Below are positions 1 through 9,519 of a stretch of 64,000 nt of DNA, one piece after another. Source of the stretch: an uncultured Collinsella sp. GTDB taxonomy: Bacteria > Actinomycetota > Coriobacteriia > Coriobacteriales > Coriobacteriaceae. The number at the start of each line of letters is the position of its first letter. The stretch's first letter is position 1. A model generated the notes under the pieces. The model was given only the letters and a program-made list of their open reading frames with translations. It had not been told where the DNA came from and ran no database searches. Made by a program: the position numbers and the translations under genes. The stretch is from positions 4,996 to 68,995 of the forward strand of contig CAAFUK010000055.1 in NCBI GenBank assembly GCA_900766165.1, written 5' to 3'.

Positions 1-792
1 CTGCTCAACTGCCCGCCGTGCTTTAGCGAGTATGCCTTCTTTGCGTCTCTGTGCCAGACCGAGGTGCGTGACGTGTGGCGCGACCCCGCGAGCTTTGAGC
101 TCGACCAGGCGGCCGTGCTTGCGGCGGCGCCCGAGTGCAGCCTGGCAATTGTGACCTCGCCCAACAATCCCACGGGCGACGTGGCGCCGCTCGACTTTGT
201 CGCGGCCCTGTGCGATGCGTGTCCCGGCATGGTCATGGTCGACGAGGCCTACGTTGAGTTTGCCGACGATTCGTTTGGCGCGGCCACCACGGCGCAAGGC
301 CTTATCGCCGAGCATTCCAACCTGGTGATTCTGCACACGCTGTCCAAGGCGTTTGGCGCTGCCGGCGCGCGCCTGGGCTATGTGATCGCAGCGCCCGAGG
401 TTATTGACGTGTTCGCGGCGATTCGCCAGATCTATTCGGTCAACGTGCTGAGCCAGGCCGCCGCGCTTGCCTGCGTGCGTGCCCGCGATGCGTACGCACC
501 CGTGGTGGCACAGGTCGCATCCGAGCGCGAGCGCGAGCTGTGCGCCCTGCGCGCGATGGCTGCCGAGGGCCTGCCCGTGGAGGCGTGGCCGAGCGCAGCG
601 AACTTTGTGCTCGTGCGCACGCCGCATGCCACGCGCGTGCGCGAGCGTCTGCGTGATGAGTATTCGATTTTGGTGCGCGATTTTAGCTATGCGCCGGGGC
701 TCGCGGACTGTCTGCGCATTACCGTGGGTACGCCGCGGGAAAACGACGAGGTGCTGGCTGCGTTTGCCGCGCTGGTGAAGGAGGAGATGTAG
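1..792 (+). CDS. hisC: Histidinol-phosphate aminotransferase, 5' end outside window
   Basis: This is the last 263 codons of a fold-type I PLP aminotransferase that converts imidazole-acetol phosphate to histidinol phosphate using glutamate. The open frame runs in from base 1, so the start lies upstream of the window. Visible family features are SPNNPTGD (substrate/PLP pocket), MVDEAYVEF (the PLP-ring aspartate and tyrosine) and HTLSKAFGAAGARLGY with the Schiff-base lysine at visible residue 116. It ends 1 bp before hisB, consistent with a translationally coupled his operon. HisC paralogues can act on other substrates, but the position directly before hisB makes the histidine role very likely. 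Confidence 0.95.
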   Translation: MLNCPPCFSEYAFFASLCQTEVRDVWRDPASFELDQAAVLAAAPECSLAIVTSPNNPTGDVAPLDFVAALCDACPGMVMVDEAYVEFADDSFGAATTAQGLIAEHSNLVILHTLSKAFGAAGARLGYVIAAPEVIDVFAAIRQIYSVNVLSQAAALACVRARDAYAPVVAQVASERERELCALRAMAAEGLPVEAWPSAANFVLVRTPHATRVRERLRDEYSILVRDFSYAPGLADCLRITVGTPRENDEVLAAFAALVKEEM

Positions 793-1380
793 ATGGGCCG
801 TTATGCCGAGGTAACCCGTAAGACGGGGGAGACCGATATTGTCGTCAAGCTCGACTTGGATGGAGCCGGTACGTGTGATATCTCGACCGGCGTGCCGTTT
901 TTCGACCACATGCTCAACGCCTTTGGCCGCCATGGCCTGTTTGATTTGACGGTGCATGCGGTAGGCGATGTGGAGGTCGACGCGCACCACACCGTCGAGG
1001 ACACGGGTATTGTGCTGGGTGAGGCGTTCTGCCAGGCGCTGGGTGACAAGGCGGGCATTACGCGCTTTGCCGATGCGGCGATCGCCATGGACGAGACGCT
1101 CGTGATGGCCGCCGTTGACATCTCGGGTCGCGGGCAGGCCTACTGCGAGCTGCCCGTGCCGACTGAGCGCGTGGGCAGTTTCGATACCGAGCTGGCCGTC
1201 GAGTTCTTCTATGCCTTCGCGCGCGACGCCAAGCTCACGCTGCACGTGCGCGAGCTGGCGGGCGGTAACTCGCATCACATTATCGAGGCGGCCTTTAAGG
1301 CCGTGGGCCGCACGATGCGCCGCGCCTGCGAGCTGGACCCCCGCGTGCAGGGCATTCCCAGCACCAAGGGTTCGCTGTAG
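793..1380 (+). CDS. hisB: Imidazoleglycerol-phosphate dehydratase
   Basis: A 195-residue protein of the usual length for the monofunctional bacterial enzyme, without the N-terminal HAD phosphatase domain of the E. coli HisB fusion. It dehydrates imidazoleglycerol phosphate to imidazole-acetol phosphate. The two metal-binding blocks are present: FFDHMLNAFGRHG followed by HHTVEDTG, and NSHHIIEAAFKAVGR near the C terminus. The ATG follows the hisC stop by one base, and the GGAGATG inside the hisC 3' end can serve as ribosome binding site. Because the phosphatase domain is missing, the histidinol-phosphate phosphatase must be separate; the PHP protein at 4643-5554 is the obvious candidate. Confidence 0.97.
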   Translation: MGRYAEVTRKTGETDIVVKLDLDGAGTCDISTGVPFFDHMLNAFGRHGLFDLTVHAVGDVEVDAHHTVEDTGIVLGEAFCQALGDKAGITRFADAAIAMDETLVMAAVDISGRGQAYCELPVPTERVGSFDTELAVEFFYAFARDAKLTLHVRELAGGNSHHIIEAAFKAVGRTMRRACELDPRVQGIPSTKGSL

Positions 1381-1459
1381 CTGACGGATCGCACAAACTA
1401 CCACAAAGGTGCCTGTCCCCTTTGTGGTGGTTTTGGACGATGGGAAAAGGGAGGGTCGC

Positions 1460-2161
1460 GTGGGCGAACCGAAGATCGTGGTGGTCGACTACCACAAGGG
1501 CAACTTGTCGAGCGTCGTGCGCGGGCTTGCACGCGCCGGTGCCGCCGCCTGCACGTCGGACAATCCGGAGCAGATCCGCAACGCCGACGGCCTGGTCATT
1601 CCGGGCGTGGGTGCGTTCTATGACGCGATTGCCTTTATGCGCCAGAGCGGCGAGGAGACGGCCGTGCTCGATGCCGTCGCCGCTGGAACTCCGCTGCTCG
1701 GCATCTGCCTGGGCCTTCAGCTATTTTTTGAGCGCGGCAACGAGGGCGTGCCGGCGGACGAGGGCGCGGTCGCGGACGGAAACGCTCCCGAGCAGGCTGG
1801 CGGTCCCTGGGTCGATGGCCTGGGCATCATGCGCGGCTCGTGCACGCGCCTGGAGTCGAGCCGCCTGAAGGTGCCGCACGTGGGCTGGGACCAGGTGCAC
1901 ATGACGTCCGCCGGTGCGGCTGATCCGCTGCTTGCCGGTTTTGCCGAGGGCGCCAACATGTACTTCACCCACAGCTACGCGGTGGCCGACGACGCCGATG
2001 CCGCTGATGTTTTGGCGCGCACGCACTACACGCGGAGCTTCCCGTGCATCGCGCGTCATGGCAACGTGTGGGGCTGTCAGTTCCATCCCGAGAAATCCTC
2101 CGCGCTTGGTCAGCGCATTCTTAAGAACTTCGTCAACATCGTCGAGGAGGTTGGCCGATGA
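1460..2161 (+). CDS. hisH: Imidazole glycerol phosphate synthase, glutaminase subunit
   Basis: Class I glutamine amidotransferase that supplies ammonia to HisF. The nucleophile loop LLGICLGLQ carries the catalytic cysteine, and the His-Glu pair is in CQFHPEKS near the C terminus. I start it at the GTG at 1460 (MGEPKIVVVDYHKGN) because the purine-rich GGGAAAAGGGAGGG lies just upstream and family members begin right before the first beta strand; the frame is open to 1409. There is an insertion of roughly 15 to 20 residues (Gly, Ala and acid rich) after the nucleophile helix, around residues 95-115, compared with typical HisH of about 200 residues. The stop overlaps the hisA start (ATGA). Confidence 0.95.
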   Translation: MGEPKIVVVDYHKGNLSSVVRGLARAGAAACTSDNPEQIRNADGLVIPGVGAFYDAIAFMRQSGEETAVLDAVAAGTPLLGICLGLQLFFERGNEGVPADEGAVADGNAPEQAGGPWVDGLGIMRGSCTRLESSRLKVPHVGWDQVHMTSAGAADPLLAGFAEGANMYFTHSYAVADDADAADVLARTHYTRSFPCIARHGNVWGCQFHPEKSSALGQRILKNFVNIVEEVGR

Positions 2162-2901
2162 TCCTGTTTCCCGCAATCGATCTGATCGGCGGCAAGGTTG
2201 TGCGCCTGGAGCGCGGCGACCGCAGCCGCTGCAAGGTATATTCCGACGACCCCATGGCCGTTGCCCGCTCGTTTGCCGAGCAGGGCGCGAGCTGGGTGCA
2301 CGTCGTCGACCTGTCCGCTGCCTTTGGCGAGGACGAGGACGCGTGCGCTGCCAACTCGGCGGCGATCAAGGCTATCTGCGGCATCGACGGCCTGTCCGTG
2401 GACGTGGGCGGCGGCGTCCGCTCGCTCTCGCGCATCGACGAGTTGGCCGGCTATGGTGCTCGCCGCATTGCGCTGGGCACCGTGCTGGTGACTGAGCCGG
2501 GTTTTGCCGAGGTGGCAGCCCAAGGCTTTGGCGAGCTGTTGGTGGCAGACATCGCCGCACGCGACGGTCAGGTCAAGGTGAACGGCTGGCGTGACGGCGC
2601 GGGCGTGGCACTCGACGACGCCGTGGCGCAGCTCACCGAGCTGGGCTTTAAGCATCTGGTGTATACCGATATCGTGCGCGACGGCATGCAGACGGGCATC
2701 GACGTGGCAGCATATCGCCATGTGGCGCAGGTCGCGGGCTTTCCCGTCGTGGCTTCGGGCGGCATCTCGACGCTCGACGATATCCGCGCACTGGCCGCGG
2801 TGGGCGAGGATGCCATCGAGGGCGCCATTACCGGCCGTGCGCTCTACGAGGGCAATTTTACGCTGGCCCAGGCGCTGGCCGCCGCCCGAGGGGATGAGTA
2901 G
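2158..2901 (+). CDS. hisA: ProFAR isomerase (phosphoribosylformimino-AICAR-phosphate isomerase)
   Basis: A 247-residue (beta/alpha)8 barrel that opens the ribose of ProFAR to PRFAR. The first catalytic aspartate is in FPAIDLIGGKVVRL and the second in YTDIVRDGMQTGID; phosphate-binding loops are seen in VGGGVRS and ASGGISTLDD. It begins inside the last codon of hisH with a 4-bp ATGA overlap, and hisF follows after 3 bp, so hisH, hisA and hisF are clearly cotranscribed. Bifunctional PriA of some actinobacteria also isomerises a tryptophan intermediate; the sequence alone does not let me decide, but the adjacent his genes support a HisA role. Confidence 0.95.
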   Translation: MILFPAIDLIGGKVVRLERGDRSRCKVYSDDPMAVARSFAEQGASWVHVVDLSAAFGEDEDACAANSAAIKAICGIDGLSVDVGGGVRSLSRIDELAGYGARRIALGTVLVTEPGFAEVAAQGFGELLVADIAARDGQVKVNGWRDGAGVALDDAVAQLTELGFKHLVYTDIVRDGMQTGIDVAAYRHVAQVAGFPVVASGGISTLDDIRALAAVGEDAIEGAITGRALYEGNFTLAQALAAARGDE

Positions 2902-2904
2902 CCC

Positions 2905-3687
2905 ATGCTTACCAAACGCGTGATTCCCTGCTTGGACGTCAAGGGCGGCCGCGTGGTCAAGGGCGTCAACTTTGTGAGCCTGCGCGATGCGGGCGACCCG
3001 GTGGAGCTGGCCCGCGCCTACGACCGCGAGGGTGCGGACGAGGTCGTATTTTTGGACATTACCGCGACGAGCGACAACCGCGCGACGACCATCGAGATGG
3101 CGGCGCACGCGGCCGAAGAGCTTGCTATTCCCTATACCGTGGGCGGCGGCTTTCGCGACTTGGCGGGCATGCGGACCATGGTTGCTGCCGGTGCCGACAA
3201 GGTGTCGCTCAACTCGGCGGCCGTGCGCGACCCGTCGCTGATTAGCCAGGCTGCCGCGGCGTTTGGCAGCCAGGCCGTGGTTGTGGCGATCGATGCCAAG
3301 CGTGTCGGTTTGCCCGGCGCATCCGGTGCTGACAAGTGGGAGGTCTTTACCGCAGGGGGTCGCAACGCTACGGGTATCGACGCGGTGGCGTGGGCCGAGG
3401 AGGCGGCTCGTCGCGGCGCCGGCGAAATCCTACTGACCAGCATGGATCGCGACGGCACCAAGGCCGGCTTTGATTTGGCGCTCACCCGCGCCGTGGCGCG
3501 CGCGGTGCCGATTCCCGTCATCGCGAGCGGCGGCGTGGGCACACTCGAGCATTTTGCCGAGGGCGTGATCGAGGGCGAGGCCGATGCCGTGCTGGCGGCC
3601 AGCGTCTTTCACTTTGGAACCTTCAGCATTCGCGAAGTCAAAGAGTATATGGCCTCACAGGGCATCCCTGTGAGATTGGACTTCTAA
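2905..3687 (+). CDS. hisF: Imidazole glycerol phosphate synthase, cyclase subunit
   Basis: A 260-residue (beta/alpha)8 barrel that closes the imidazole ring with ammonia from HisH, giving imidazoleglycerol phosphate and AICAR. Diagnostic stretches are [16 protein letters not shown] at the N terminus (catalytic Asp), [24 protein letters not shown], the second catalytic Asp in [15 protein letters not shown], and the phosphate site [11 protein letters not shown]. The start follows hisA by 3 bp. After the stop the operon is interrupted by a 141-bp gap that holds a long palindrome (3697-3790) before hisI. Confidence 0.97.
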   Translation: MLTKRVIPCLDVKGGRVVKGVNFVSLRDAGDPVELARAYDREGADEVVFLDITATSDNRATTIEMAAHAAEELAIPYTVGGGFRDLAGMRTMVAAGADKVSLNSAAVRDPSLISQAAAAFGSQAVVVAIDAKRVGLPGASGADKWEVFTAGGRNATGIDAVAWAEEAARRGAGEILLTSMDRDGTKAGFDLALTRAVARAVPIPVIASGGVGTLEHFAEGVIEGEADAVLAASVFHFGTFSIREVKEYMASQGIPVRLDF

Positions 3688-3696
3688 TGCTGCGGC

Positions 3697-3790
3697 TTGT
3701 CCAGGTACCGCATCTTGCCGCTTAAACCGTCACTCGCGTACCAAAGTACGCGTCGCTCTTCTTTCGCGGCAACCTGCGGCACCTGGACAA
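3697..3790. repeat. Long imperfect palindrome between hisF and hisI
   Basis: Outer arms TTGTCCAGGTACCGC (from 3697) and GCGGCACCTGGACAA (ending 3790) are almost perfectly complementary, continue inward as TTGCCGC/GCGGCAA, and enclose a small inner hairpin GCGTAC-CAAA-GTACGC near 3735-3750. There is no T tract, so it does not look like a simple terminator. It may be a REP-like element or an RNA processing/attenuation structure within the his transcript. Confidence 0.75.
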
Positions 3791-3828
3791 CCCTCGCCGA
3801 CCGGCGATGTTTAAATTGGGGAATTGAA

Positions 3829-4158
3829 ATGAGAGAAATTACTACTCCAGCGGATCTTAAATACGACGCCAAGGGGCTGATTCCCTGTGTGGTTCAGCAG
3901 TATGACACTGGCGAGGTGCTTATGGTTGCCTGGATGAACGAGGAGTCGGTGGGGCTGACGCTCAAGACCGGGACCACGTGGTTTTGGAGCCGCAGCCGTC
4001 AGGAGCTCTGGAACAAGGGCGCGACGAGCGGCAACATGCAGGAGGTCAAGGAGCTCTGGGCCGACTGCGATAGCGATACGCTGCTGGTCAAGGTCGACTC
4101 GCCGGGTCCGGCCTGCCATACCGGCAACCGTACCTGCTTCTTTAAGAAACTCGCGTAG
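3829..4158 (+). CDS. hisI: Phosphoribosyl-AMP cyclohydrolase
   Basis: A 109-residue zinc enzyme that hydrolyses the adenine ring of PR-AMP. The core [14 protein letters not shown], the [21 protein letters not shown] block and the metal-binding cysteines in WADCDSD and [11 protein letters not shown] are all present. Start chosen at the ATG at 3829, which follows a GGGGAATTGAA purine stretch; the open frame extends to 3697, but that part lies in the palindrome and is not family-like. It is a monofunctional HisI, and the pyrophosphohydrolase activity is encoded by the next gene, hisE, 46 bp downstream. Confidence 0.96.
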   Translation: MREITTPADLKYDAKGLIPCVVQQYDTGEVLMVAWMNEESVGLTLKTGTTWFWSRSRQELWNKGATSGNMQEVKELWADCDSDTLLVKVDSPGPACHTGNRTCFFKKLA

Positions 4159-4204
4159 GGCGGGCGCTCGGCTAAGCGCTTGGCCAACCAGAAAGGATTG
4201 AACC

Positions 4205-4522
4205 ATGGGTGTGCGCACTGCGAATGTTCGGGATGGAAATATCGGAGAGACGCTGACGGGGCTGGCCGAGGTGATTCACGGTCGTCGCGACGCGTCGCCA
4301 CAGGAGAGCTATACCGCTCGCCTGCTGACCGACGTTGAGGACGAGCTGCTCAAGAAGCTTGCCGAGGAGGCGAGCGAGGTGATCATGGCCTGCAAGGATA
4401 ACGATCACGACCACATCCGCTACGAGGCCGGCGACCTGGTCTACCACCTGCTCGTGACGCTCGAGCGCTACGGCATCACCCTCGACGAGCTGGCCGGCGA
4501 ACTCAACGCCCGCCGCCACTAG
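4205..4522 (+). CDS. hisE: Phosphoribosyl-ATP pyrophosphatase
   Basis: A 105-residue all-alpha MazG-fold hydrolase that removes pyrophosphate from PR-ATP. It shows the ESYTARLL and KKLAEEASEVIMACKD block with the metal-binding glutamates, then YEAGDLVYHLLVTLERYG with the second acidic helix. An AGAAAGGA ribosome binding site precedes the ATG. It is the last gene of the his operon in this window; hisG and hisD are not here and are presumably upstream of base 1. The 3' side holds the palindromic repeat 4562-4630. Confidence 0.95.
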   Translation: MGVRTANVRDGNIGETLTGLAEVIHGRRDASPQESYTARLLTDVEDELLKKLAEEASEVIMACKDNDHDHIRYEAGDLVYHLLVTLERYGITLDELAGELNARRH

Positions 4523-4561
4523 TCGTTTGGGACAGTCTTTGTTGGTGTAACGGGGTCATGG

Positions 4562-4630
4562 AAGTTGCGGTGAAATAGGGACTGTTTAAGCGCTTCATCA
4601 GGCAAAACAATCCCTATTCCACCGCAACTT
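4562..4630. repeat. Hairpin repeat, family 1, copy 1
   Basis: Twenty-base arms starting AAGTTGCGGTGAAATAG and ending CTATTCCACCGCAACTT enclose a 29-nt loop. A second copy with the same arms and a different loop is at 11317-11391. The copies lie at the 3' ends of unrelated genes, which fits a dispersed REP-like element; it may also stop transcription between the convergent hisE and PHP genes, though no T tract is seen. Confidence 0.85.
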
Positions 4631-4642
4631 ATGAAGGGATGG

Positions 4643-5554
4643 CTAGTCGAGGGGTGTGGGTTCCCATTCGCCGGTGGGGTGGGGGATATCGAAGGTTCGA
4701 TAACCGCAGTCGTAGGCGTGGGCCTGGGCCTCGCGGATGTTCCAGCAGATATCGCAGGCGCGGTGCGCGTCCGAGCCAAAGGTGATCGGCACTTCGGCAT
4801 GGGCAAAGCAGCGCAAAAGACCGGTTGCGGGGTAGTAGTCGCCCAAGCCCTTGCGCGGTGCGGCCGTCGAGACCTCAACGCGGCGGCCCGTATCGTGCGC
4901 GCACTCTGCCATCTGCTGCCAAAACGGTGCGGGGTCAAAATCGGGCGCAAAGCCTTCCTTCGAAAAGCGCATGACCAGGTCGGGGTGAGCCATCACATCA
5001 AAGTTGAGCGGGCTCTCGCAGGCGCGGCACCAGTCATCGACATAGCGCTCCCACACGCCGCGTACCCCCAGGTTTTCCCAAACGTGCAGGTTGGTGTCAT
5101 CGTCGATCCAGCCGCAGCGCGAATCGGGCGTATCGGGACGAGCGACGTCCTCCGTTCCCGCCGTACCCGCGGCACCGGCCATGATATCGCCTGGGTTGCC
5201 AATCCAGTGCACACTGCCCAGGCGCACGACGGCGCCCTGGGACCAGCGCTCAACCAAAGGCTCGCAGCCCTCGTACCAATCGCATTCGAAACCGTAGATA
5301 AAGGTGAGTTCTGGCGCAATCTGAGCGGCAAGATTGCGAGCGTCCTCAAAAGCCAGACGATGTGCCGGCAGGTCGCCCTCGACGACCTGCACCTCGCAGT
5401 TGGCATCCATGCTGGCAGGTAGGGTGAGATGGTCGGTCGAGACCATGGCGCGGCAGCCGGCGGCGACAGCGGCGCGGACGTTGTCCTCAAATGAGGCATG
5501 GCCGTCCGAAAACGAGGTGTGGGTATGGCAATCGACCAGCGGGCACATAGGCAT
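4643..5554 (-). CDS. PHP-domain histidinol-phosphatase
   Basis: A 303-residue PHP phosphoesterase of the HisJ/HisK type, predicted to dephosphorylate histidinol phosphate and so supply the step missing from the monofunctional HisB. The N terminus carries the metal-binding HxH of DCHTHTSFSDG, followed by STDHLTLP, FIYGFECDWYEG, a mid-protein H in LGSVHWIG, the block DVMAHPDLVMRF, and the C-terminal FGSDAHRACDIC. A strong AAAGGAG lies upstream of the ATG at 5554. It converges with the his operon and ends about 120 bp from hisE. Other PHP proteins have other substrates, so the histidine assignment rests on family resemblance plus the neighbourhood. Confidence 0.88.
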   Translation of the reverse strand: MPMCPLVDCHTHTSFSDGHASFEDNVRAAVAAGCRAMVSTDHLTLPASMDANCEVQVVEGDLPAHRLAFEDARNLAAQIAPELTFIYGFECDWYEGCEPLVERWSQGAVVRLGSVHWIGNPGDIMAGAAGTAGTEDVARPDTPDSRCGWIDDDTNLHVWENLGVRGVWERYVDDWCRACESPLNFDVMAHPDLVMRFSKEGFAPDFDPAPFWQQMAECAHDTGRRVEVSTAAPRKGLGDYYPATGLLRCFAHAEVPITFGSDAHRACDICWNIREAQAHAYDCGYRTFDIPHPTGEWEPTPLD

Positions 5555-5680
5555 AGCGGCTCCTTTGCATTTGGCGAATCCGCTCCATTGTAATGGCGCA
5601 GCCTCGGCGCGTCGTACGCGCGGGGTGCCGAAATCGATTGGAAAGGGTGCGCGGCGCGTGGTGCGGCCTCGCTTGCGCTT

Positions 5681-5750
5681 TCAAAACATGTACATTAGCC
5701 TCCAAAAGCTGCAAAAAATGACATGTTTGGAGGCTGACGTACACGTTTGA
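5681..5750. repeat. Imperfect palindrome in the divergent hisJ-type/larC2 gap
   Basis: Left arm ACATGTACATTAGCCTCCAAA and right arm TTTGGAGGCTGACGTACACG (ending near 5746) pair with few mismatches around a short A-rich loop. It lies in the 339-bp gap 5555-5893 between divergently transcribed genes. I see nothing else in that gap except the ribosome binding sites of both flanking genes. Confidence 0.7.
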
Positions 5751-5893
5751 GTGGAGCGGGCCGGCGTTGGAGCGCGCCAGCACTTGCGCCCAGCAAAAGT
5801 CGCACCTATCCCATGACGCCGCCCCTGCGCCGCCCGCGATGTGCTAGCGTTTGGATGAACAAAACGAGCCCGTGCGGAAAGGAGCCGGACCGT

Positions 5894-6379
5894 ATGCCAT
5901 GCGATAGCAAATCTCCGCTGTCTCGCGAGACCGATGCGCCCGAGACCATCGTCAAGCTGGAATGCGACATCGACGATGCGTCGCCCGAGGTACTCGCCTA
6001 CGCCGCCGACCGCCTGCGCGAGGCCGGTGCGCGCGAGGTGCACTGGCTGCCCGTTTATTGCAAGAAAGGCCGCCCCGGCTGGCAGCTGCAGGTAATCTGC
6101 ACCTACGGGGATATCGAGCGCCTGCAGACGATCATCTTCTTGGAAACCACGACCAACGGCATTCGTCGCCAGGTCATGGAACGCGTTTGCCTGCCACGCC
6201 GCTTTGAGCAGGTGACGACGCCATGGGGCGAGGTGTCCGTCAAGGTGGCCACCCTGCCCGACGGCAGCGAGCGTGCAGCGCCCGAGTACGAGGACTGCGC
6301 CCGCCTTGCCTGCGAGCACGGTGTGCCGCTCCAGCGCGTGATGCAGGCAGCACAAGCCGCGGCTCTGCAATTTGAGTGA
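5894..6379 (+). CDS. Stand-alone LarC2-like nickel-insertion domain (DUF111)
   Basis: A 161-residue protein matching only the C-terminal half of LarC, the CTP-dependent nickel-insertion enzyme that completes the nickel-pincer cofactor of lactate racemase. Family-typical stretches are VKLECDIDDASPEVLAYAADRL, the pocket YCKKGRPGWQLQV, FLETTTNGIRRQ, TPWGEVSVKVA and APEYEDCARLA. The start is the ATG at 5894 after GGAAAGGAGCC; the frame is open to 5747 but without family resemblance. No larA, larB, larE or larC1 is in the window. In Lactiplantibacillus plantarum larC1 and larC2 are joined by frameshifting; here no larC1 precedes it. The function without a partner is open. Confidence 0.8.
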   Translation: MPCDSKSPLSRETDAPETIVKLECDIDDASPEVLAYAADRLREAGAREVHWLPVYCKKGRPGWQLQVICTYGDIERLQTIIFLETTTNGIRRQVMERVCLPRRFEQVTTPWGEVSVKVATLPDGSERAAPEYEDCARLACEHGVPLQRVMQAAQAAALQFE

Positions 6380-6432
6380 CACGGTCGGCGACGCGCCACA
6401 CCCACCCCATCAACCTCACCGAAAGGACCACC

Positions 6433-6981
6433 ATGAAATACCTCATCGCCTCCGACATCCACGGCTCGGCATACTGGACCGAGCGCCTGGCCACCGCCAT
6501 CGAGTCCGAGCAGCCCGACCGCATCGTTCTGCTGGGCGACCTGCTCTACCACGGTCCGCGCAACGACCTGCCGCGCGACTATGCTCCCAAGCGCGTGATT
6601 CCGCTGCTCAACGCCCTAGCCGACCGCATCATCGCGGTGCGCGGCAACTGCGACGCCGAGGTCGACCAGATGGTGCTCGACTTCCCCGTCATGGCCGACT
6701 ATGCCACGCTGTTCGATGAGACCGGCCGCGAGCTGTTCCTGACGCACGGCCATGTCTTTGGCGCCGGCATGCACAACAGCGTCGACCACGCGCCCGCGTT
6801 GCCCGAGGGCTCAGCGCTCGTCTACGGCCACACGCACATCAAGGTCAACGAGGAAAGCGCCGCGCACCCGGGCCTGTGGCTCTTCAACCCCGGTAGCGTG
6901 AGCATTCCCAAGGACGGCACGCACAGCTACGGCATCTACGAGGACGGCGCGTTCCGCCACGTGATCCTGGAGGAGGACTAA
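6433..6981 (+). CDS. yfcE: YfcE-type metallophosphodiesterase
   Basis: A 182-residue calcineurin-like phosphoesterase. The dinuclear metal site is visible as ASDIHG, LLGDLLYHGPR, VRGNCDAEVD (the GNC/D variant of GNHD), THGHVFG and YGHTHIKV, ending with NPGSVSIPKDG, all typical of the YfcE/MJ0936 group of small phosphodiesterases acting on model diesters. The start at 6433 follows CGAAAGGACCACC; the frame extends to 6376 across the upstream gene's stop. It lies 2 bp before mazG and probably shares its transcript. The physiological substrate is not known for this group. Confidence 0.88.
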   Translation: MKYLIASDIHGSAYWTERLATAIESEQPDRIVLLGDLLYHGPRNDLPRDYAPKRVIPLLNALADRIIAVRGNCDAEVDQMVLDFPVMADYATLFDETGRELFLTHGHVFGAGMHNSVDHAPALPEGSALVYGHTHIKVNEESAAHPGLWLFNPGSVSIPKDGTHSYGIYEDGAFRHVILEED

Positions 6982-6983
6982 CC

Positions 6984-7844
6984 ATGGCGCAGCACATGGC
7001 TCAGCAAAATGCCGAGGGCTCGCGCGATCTGTCCACGCTAGTCGACGCGTCGACCGAGCTGCAGCATCTGGTGCAGACCATCTGGCGTCTGCGTCAGCCC
7101 GATGGCTGCCCATGGGACCGTGAGCAGACGCACCGCAGCATTGGCAAGAACATGATCGAGGAGGCCTACGAGGCGCTCGACTGCATCGAGGCGGACGACG
7201 CGGTTCACCTACGCGAGGAGCTGGGCGACGTGCTCATGCAGGTCGTGCTGCATGCGCAGATTGCGGCGGACGCCGGCGAGTTTACGCTGGCCGACGTGGC
7301 GCGTGATATCGATGCCAAGCTCATCCGCCGTCATCCGCACGTGTTTGGCGATGTAGATGCCGACAGTTCCGACGAGGTACTCAAGATTTGGGACGAGGTC
7401 AAGCTTGCCGAGAAAGCCGCCAAGGACAAGGCCGTGGCAGCGGGCGAGGCCGCGCCCGAGGGTCTGCTCGACGGCGTGCCCACGCATCTGCCGGCGCTGA
7501 TGCAGGCTCAGAAGGTGTCGCGCAAGGCGGCTGCCGTGGGCTTTGAGTGGGAGACGGTCCAGGACGTGTGGGATGAGGTCGCCGAGGAACGTGCCGAGTT
7601 TGAGGCCGAGGCCCCTGGCTCTCCCGAGCGCGAAATGGAGTTTGGCGACCTGCTCTTTGCCTTGGTCAACGTCGCGCGCAAAGAGGGGATCGACGCCGAG
7701 AGTGCCCTGCGCGCGAGCACGGCCAAGTTTCGCCGTCGCTGGGCCGCGATGGAGCAGATGGCGTCCGACGCCCACGTGGATCTTGCCGAGCTTTCGACCC
7801 ACGGCCTCAACGACCTGTGGGATGCCGCAAAGGCGGAGGAGTAA
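6984..7844 (+). CDS. mazG: MazG nucleoside triphosphate pyrophosphohydrolase
   Basis: A 286-residue house-cleaning NTP pyrophosphohydrolase with two MazG repeats. The first is complete: CPWDREQTHRSIGKNMIEEAYEALDCIE with the EExxE metal helix and LREELGDVLMQVVLHAQIA. The second, more degenerate one includes VWDEVAEERAEFEAEA and MEFGDLLFALVNVARKEG. MazG hydrolyses all (d)NTPs to monophosphates and affects ppGpp and mutagenic nucleotide pools in other bacteria. It is followed by a clear intrinsic terminator. Confidence 0.94.
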   Translation: MAQHMAQQNAEGSRDLSTLVDASTELQHLVQTIWRLRQPDGCPWDREQTHRSIGKNMIEEAYEALDCIEADDAVHLREELGDVLMQVVLHAQIAADAGEFTLADVARDIDAKLIRRHPHVFGDVDADSSDEVLKIWDEVKLAEKAAKDKAVAAGEAAPEGLLDGVPTHLPALMQAQKVSRKAAAVGFEWETVQDVWDEVAEERAEFEAEAPGSPEREMEFGDLLFALVNVARKEGIDAESALRASTAKFRRRWAAMEQMASDAHVDLAELSTHGLNDLWDAAKAEE

Positions 7845-7848
7845 GACT

Positions 7849-7895
7849 GCGGGAACGACGGGCTGACATGCCTCATCGTTCCCGCTAAATTTTTC
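7849..7895 (+). terminator. Intrinsic terminator after mazG
   Basis: Stem GCGGGAACGA (7849-7858) and TCGTTCCCGC (7876-7885) closes a 17-nt loop and is followed by TAAATTTTT. Confidence 0.85.
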
Positions 7896-8021
7896 GAAAA
7901 TCAAGTGTATCCCTCGGCTAACTTAGGGCATAATGCAAAAAGTGCGACATGGCTAACTTATGGAGACGCACCGACGGTGCACGGTCAGCCGGTCGCTTGC
8001 ATCCACTACGTTTCCAAGTGA

Positions 8022-9323
<1,302 letters not shown>

Positions 9324-9396
9324 ACGGGCGAATTTGGCGAGGGGGAGGCTGACTCGGTTCCGCCCCCGCCTTGGCTGGACGCCGCAAAGCGCTGTG

Positions 9397-9428
9397 GGCG
9401 CTGGGCCATATGACTCAGCGCCTTTTTT
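9397..9428 (+). terminator. Intrinsic terminator after eno
   Basis: GGCGCTG (9397-9403) pairs with CAGCGCC (9416-9422) and is followed directly by six T residues. Confidence 0.88.
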
Positions 9429-9467
9429 ATGTCGAGCAAAGGCTGGCGAAGGCGGCGCGGGCGCTCG

Positions 9468-9476
9468 TGCTATAAC
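9468..9476 (+). promoter_or_regulatory. Extended -10 promoter candidate for the divIC-like gene
   Basis: TGCTATAAC is a TGn-extended -10 element about 45 bp before the ATG at 9520. No convincing -35 hexamer is seen at 17 bp spacing. Confidence 0.45.
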
Positions 9477-9519
9477 TAGAATACTTAGCGCAAACAAACC
9501 TCAACCGCACAAGGCGCAC

